Shown piece after piece: positions 6,421 to 8,335 of a stretch of DNA of 8,335 nt; the first letter of the stretch is position 1, and each line of letters opens with the position of its first letter. The notes under the pieces were generated by a model. It was not told the origin of the DNA. It saw nothing but the letters and a program-made list of their open reading frames with translations, and made no database searches. The DNA lies in assembly GCA_011523155.1 (NCBI GenBank), contig WTHL01000083.1, positions 1 to 8,335 on the forward strand, in the 5' to 3' direction. This stretch comes from Synechococcus sp. PL34863bin_39 (GTDB lineage: Bacteria > Cyanobacteriota > Cyanobacteriia > PCC-6307 > Cyanobiaceae). The position numbers and the translations under genes are program-made.

Positions 6421-7479
6421 GTGAACCGGGTTGCAGTCATCGGCGCCTCCGGCTATGGCGGTCTGCAAACGCTGAGGCTTCTCCAGCGACATCCGAATTT
6501 CGCCATCACCTTTCTGGGCGGTGAACGCAGTGCCGGAAAACGATGGAGCGACATCTGTCCATTCCTGCCGCTGGCGGATGACCCAGTGGTTCAGGCACCG
6601 GAGCCGGAACGCATCGCCGCAGCTGCGGATTTTGCAGTGCTCAGCCTCCCCAACGGCCTGGCGAGTGGCATGGTCCCGGCTCTTCTTGAGCGGGGCGTGC
6701 GGGTCGTGGACCTGTCGGCTGACTACCGCTATCGCTCGCTCGATGCATGGTCGGAGGTCTACGTGCAGGAAGCGAAGACCACGCAGAGACGAGATGCGGA
6801 TCTATGCCAAGAAGCGGTCTATGGACTGCCGGAATGGCATGGGCCCGACATCGCCCAGGCGCGTCTGGTGGCAGCACCGGGGTGTTTCCCGACCACCAGT
6901 CTTCTCCCCCTGCTTCCCTTCCTCAAACAGGGTCTGATCGAGACCGATGGTCTGATCATCGATGCCAAGACCGGCACATCAGGTGGAGGCCGCGCTGCCA
7001 AGGAGCATCTTCTGCTTGCCGAAGCCTCGGAATCGATCATGCCCTATGGCGTCGTCGGCCATCGGCACACCTCTGAAATCGAACAGATCGCCAGTTCCGT
7101 GGCCGGTTGTGCGATTCAACTGCAATTCACCCCTCATCTGGTGCCGATGGTGCGAGGGTTGCTGTCAACGGTGTATGCACGCCTGCGGGATCCCGGCCTG
7201 ACCGCCGACGACTGCACAACGGTTCTTGAGGCGGTCTACCGCCATCACCCCTGTGTGCGGGTGCTGCCCGTGGGAACCTATCCAGCAACAAAGTGGGCGA
7301 AGCACACCAACCAGGCCCTGCTCTCGGTTCAGGTGGACGCACGCACCGGCCGGCTGGTGCTGATGAGTGCCGTCGACAACCTGATGAAAGGTCAGGCGGG
7401 TCAGGGGGTGCAGTGTCTCAATCTGATGGCTGGCCTTCCGTCGACGGCAGGGCTGCCGCTGGAACCGTTTTATCCCTGA
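6421..7479 (+). CDS. argC: N-acetyl-gamma-glutamyl-phosphate reductase ArgC
   Basis: NADPH-dependent reductase of the third step of arginine synthesis, converting N-acetylglutamyl phosphate to its semialdehyde. From the GTG at 6421 it has 352 residues, as usual for the family. The nucleotide-binding loop GASGYGG is at 8-14; LSLPNGLAS (74-82) and VVDLSADYR (95-103) are family blocks; the catalytic cysteine is Cys155 in APGCFPT; KTGTSGGGR (183-191) and GHRHTSEIEQ (213-222) hold substrate-binding and catalytic histidine positions. TPHLVPMVRG and MSAVDNLMKGQAGQ complete the C-terminal domain. I chose GTG because the protein then begins just before the first strand (NRVAVIGASG), as in relatives, and has a better ribosome site; the ATG at 6373 would add 16 residues without family resemblance. 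It is divergent from ribBA and overlaps the purN end by 10 bases. Confidence 0.96.
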   Translation: MNRVAVIGASGYGGLQTLRLLQRHPNFAITFLGGERSAGKRWSDICPFLPLADDPVVQAPEPERIAAAADFAVLSLPNGLASGMVPALLERGVRVVDLSADYRYRSLDAWSEVYVQEAKTTQRRDADLCQEAVYGLPEWHGPDIAQARLVAAPGCFPTTSLLPLLPFLKQGLIETDGLIIDAKTGTSGGGRAAKEHLLLAEASESIMPYGVVGHRHTSEIEQIASSVAGCAIQLQFTPHLVPMVRGLLSTVYARLRDPGLTADDCTTVLEAVYRHHPCVRVLPVGTYPATKWAKHTNQALLSVQVDARTGRLVLMSAVDNLMKGQAGQGVQCLNLMAGLPSTAGLPLEPFYP

Positions 7480-8150
7480 TGCCGCCAGACAGCTCCCTGA
7501 AGGGCAACGGCCCAAGGGAGCAAGCGGTGCTCTTGCCAGTGAATGCGGGATGCCAGCGATTCATGCGTGTCTCCAGCAAGAACCGGAACCGCGGCCTGGG
7601 CGATCACCGGGCCTGTGTCGACATCCCTGGTGACCAGATGGGCTGTGCAGCCAGAGATCGAAACCCCGGCGGCCAGAGCCTGTCCCACGGCGTCCAGTCC
7701 CCGGAAGCTGGGCAACAGCGATGGATGGAGATTGATCAGACGACCCTCGAAGGCCCGGATCAGCACGGGGGTGACGATGCGCATCCAACCAGCCATCACG
7801 ACACCATCCACACCCGCGTCCCTGAACCGCGCCACGAGTGCGTGATCGAGATCCTCTCGTGTGGTGTAACCACGATGGTCGAAGGTCTCGCAAAGGATGC
7901 CGAGACGCTCAGCTCGAGCCTGGGCTCCGCAGCCTTCGTTGTTGACGACAAGAAGTTCAACGCATGCATCGAGGGTTTGGCCGCAGGCTGCGGCAAGGGC
8001 CTCAAAATTGGACCCATTCCCCGACGCCATCACAGCAAGACGCAGGGGCGTCTCAAAACGTGGCCAGGCTCCGATGGCAGGTGCGATCAGTGATGACTGA
8101 CTTTCACCTGGTTCGTGAGCACTGTGGCTAGGGTTCGAGAAAGCGGGCAT
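7470..8150 (-). CDS. purN: Phosphoribosylglycinamide formyltransferase PurN
   Basis: Transfers a formyl group from 10-formyltetrahydrofolate to GAR in purine synthesis. From the ATG at 8150 it has 226 residues. The phosphate loop SGNGSNFEAL begins at 43; the catalytic triad by analogy with E. coli is Asn140, His142 (INLHPSLLPSFRGLDA) and Asp178 (TRDVDTGPVIAQ); VPVLAGDTHESLASRIHWQEH closes the fold. Residues 1-35 precede the first strand (LRLAVMASG) and resemble nothing I know. No in-frame ATG, GTG or TTG occurs between 8150 and that strand, so the extension is probably translated. ATG at 8159 and GTG at 8183 are alternative starts, but both would overlap the divergent DUF1257 gene. It is convergent with argC, sharing 7470-7479. 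Confidence 0.95.
   Translation of the reverse strand: MPAFSNPSHSAHEPGESQSSLIAPAIGAWPRFETPLRLAVMASGNGSNFEALAAACGQTLDACVELLVVNNEGCGAQARAERLGILCETFDHRGYTTREDLDHALVARFRDAGVDGVVMAGWMRIVTPVLIRAFEGRLINLHPSLLPSFRGLDAVGQALAAGVSISGCTAHLVTRDVDTGPVIAQAAVPVLAGDTHESLASRIHWQEHRLLPWAVALQGAVWRHQG
7492..7521 (+). other. Imperfect hairpin just after the argC stop
   Basis: On the plus strand GCTCCC (7492-7497) can pair with GGGAGC (7516-7521). Inside it GGGC (7502-7505) can pair with GCCC (7510-7513) around the four-base loop AACG, with a 4/2 internal loop between the stems. It begins 13 bases after the argC stop and could shape the 3' end of that transcript. No T-run follows, and the bases also encode the conserved purN C-terminus, so chance is quite possible. 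Confidence 0.25.
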
Positions 8151-8157
8151 TACGGCC

Positions 8158-8335
8158 ATGTCCCATCTGTCCATCCTGCCCACCGCGCTGTCCGACCCTG
8201 AGCGACTGGCTGACGTGCTGGTCTCCGAGGGCTATGACGTCGAACGCAACGGTTATCTCAGAGGATTTGGAGGCGACCGTCAAGCCTTCACCCTGAAAGC
8301 GACCAGTGCCTCAGGGATCCATCTTGCCTGGACGA
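8158..8335 (+). CDS. DUF1257 (Ycf35-type) protein, 3' truncated by window edge
   Basis: The first 59 residues are visible, starting MSHLSILPTALSDPERLADV. The MSH start, the helix that follows, LVSEGYDVERNGYLRGFGGD and the basic and hydrophobic strands resemble DUF1257, a small family in cyanobacteria and red-algal plastids (Ycf35) with no established function that I know of. No signal peptide is present. The start is the ATG at 8158 because the MSH opening is characteristic; upstream is a weak GAGA-type purine stretch (8137-8141). Only 7 bases separate it from the purN start on the other strand, so its promoter must lie within purN. The remainder lies outside the window. Confidence 0.82.
   Translation, partial: MSHLSILPTALSDPERLADVLVSEGYDVERNGYLRGFGGDRQAFTLKATSASGIHLAWT

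Noticed and set aside
7293..8093. Plus-strand open frame covering the argC end and opposite purN
   Set aside because: Out of frame with argC and antisense to conserved purN; no family features.
1..8335. Mobile element, CRISPR, phage or defence system
   Set aside because: No transposase, direct-repeat array, integrase, tRNA or att-like duplication was seen; all genes are core or cyanobacterial housekeeping types.

Overview
The window looks like chromosomal core sequence from a marine or brackish picocyanobacterium of the Synechococcus/Cyanobium type. The evidence is a DnaK3-type Hsp70 with an acidic Trp/Asp tail followed by a zinc-finger-less DnaJ, a cyanobacterial DUF3110 protein, a bifunctional RibBA with a long C-terminal tail, a DUF1257 (Ycf35-type) protein, and very compact GC-rich gene packing. 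The taxon is inferred from recalled family features; no search was run. I see no mobile elements, tRNA or rRNA genes, CRISPR arrays, or stretch over 300 bases without a gene. Nothing here is clearly a new biological system. The most useful signals are irregularities in otherwise familiar genes.

Layout: (1) 1-3175, plus strand, a tight probable operon: the 3' part of dnaK (3-893), dnaJ (877-1800, overlapping dnaK), a DUF3110 gene (1845-2246) and murQ (2243-3175, overlapping DUF3110 by 4 bases). (2) 3194-4105, minus strand: an MTA-phosphorylase gene (mtnP), convergent with murQ. (3) 4168-4608, plus strand: a small cyclophilin peptidyl-prolyl isomerase, divergent from mtnP. (4) 4616 to about 6304, minus strand: ribBA, convergent with the cyclophilin gene across 7 bases. 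(5) 6421-7479, plus strand: argC, divergent from ribBA, with a plausible promoter at 6310-6338. (6) 7470-8150, minus strand: purN, overlapping the argC end by 10 bases. (7) 8158 to the window end, plus strand: the start of a DUF1257 gene, only 7 bases from the purN start.

Functionally the window mixes protein folding (DnaK/DnaJ, cyclophilin), cell-wall sugar recycling (MurQ), methylthioadenosine salvage (MtnP), riboflavin synthesis (RibBA), arginine synthesis (ArgC) and purine synthesis (PurN). Only the first four genes look like one transcription unit. The others alternate strands and are probably transcribed singly.

The item most worth checking is the 5' end of ribBA. Conserved N-terminal sequence continues about 17 residues upstream of the first standard start codon (GTG at 6214), and no ATG, GTG or TTG exists in that frame before a stop at 6335-6337. 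Removing one base from the G4 run at 6330-6333 would bring two upstream ATG codons into frame. Other points are an Asn in the normally all-hydrophobic DnaK interdomain linker and the repeated DPW/DDD tail of DnaK that encodes the dnaJ start.
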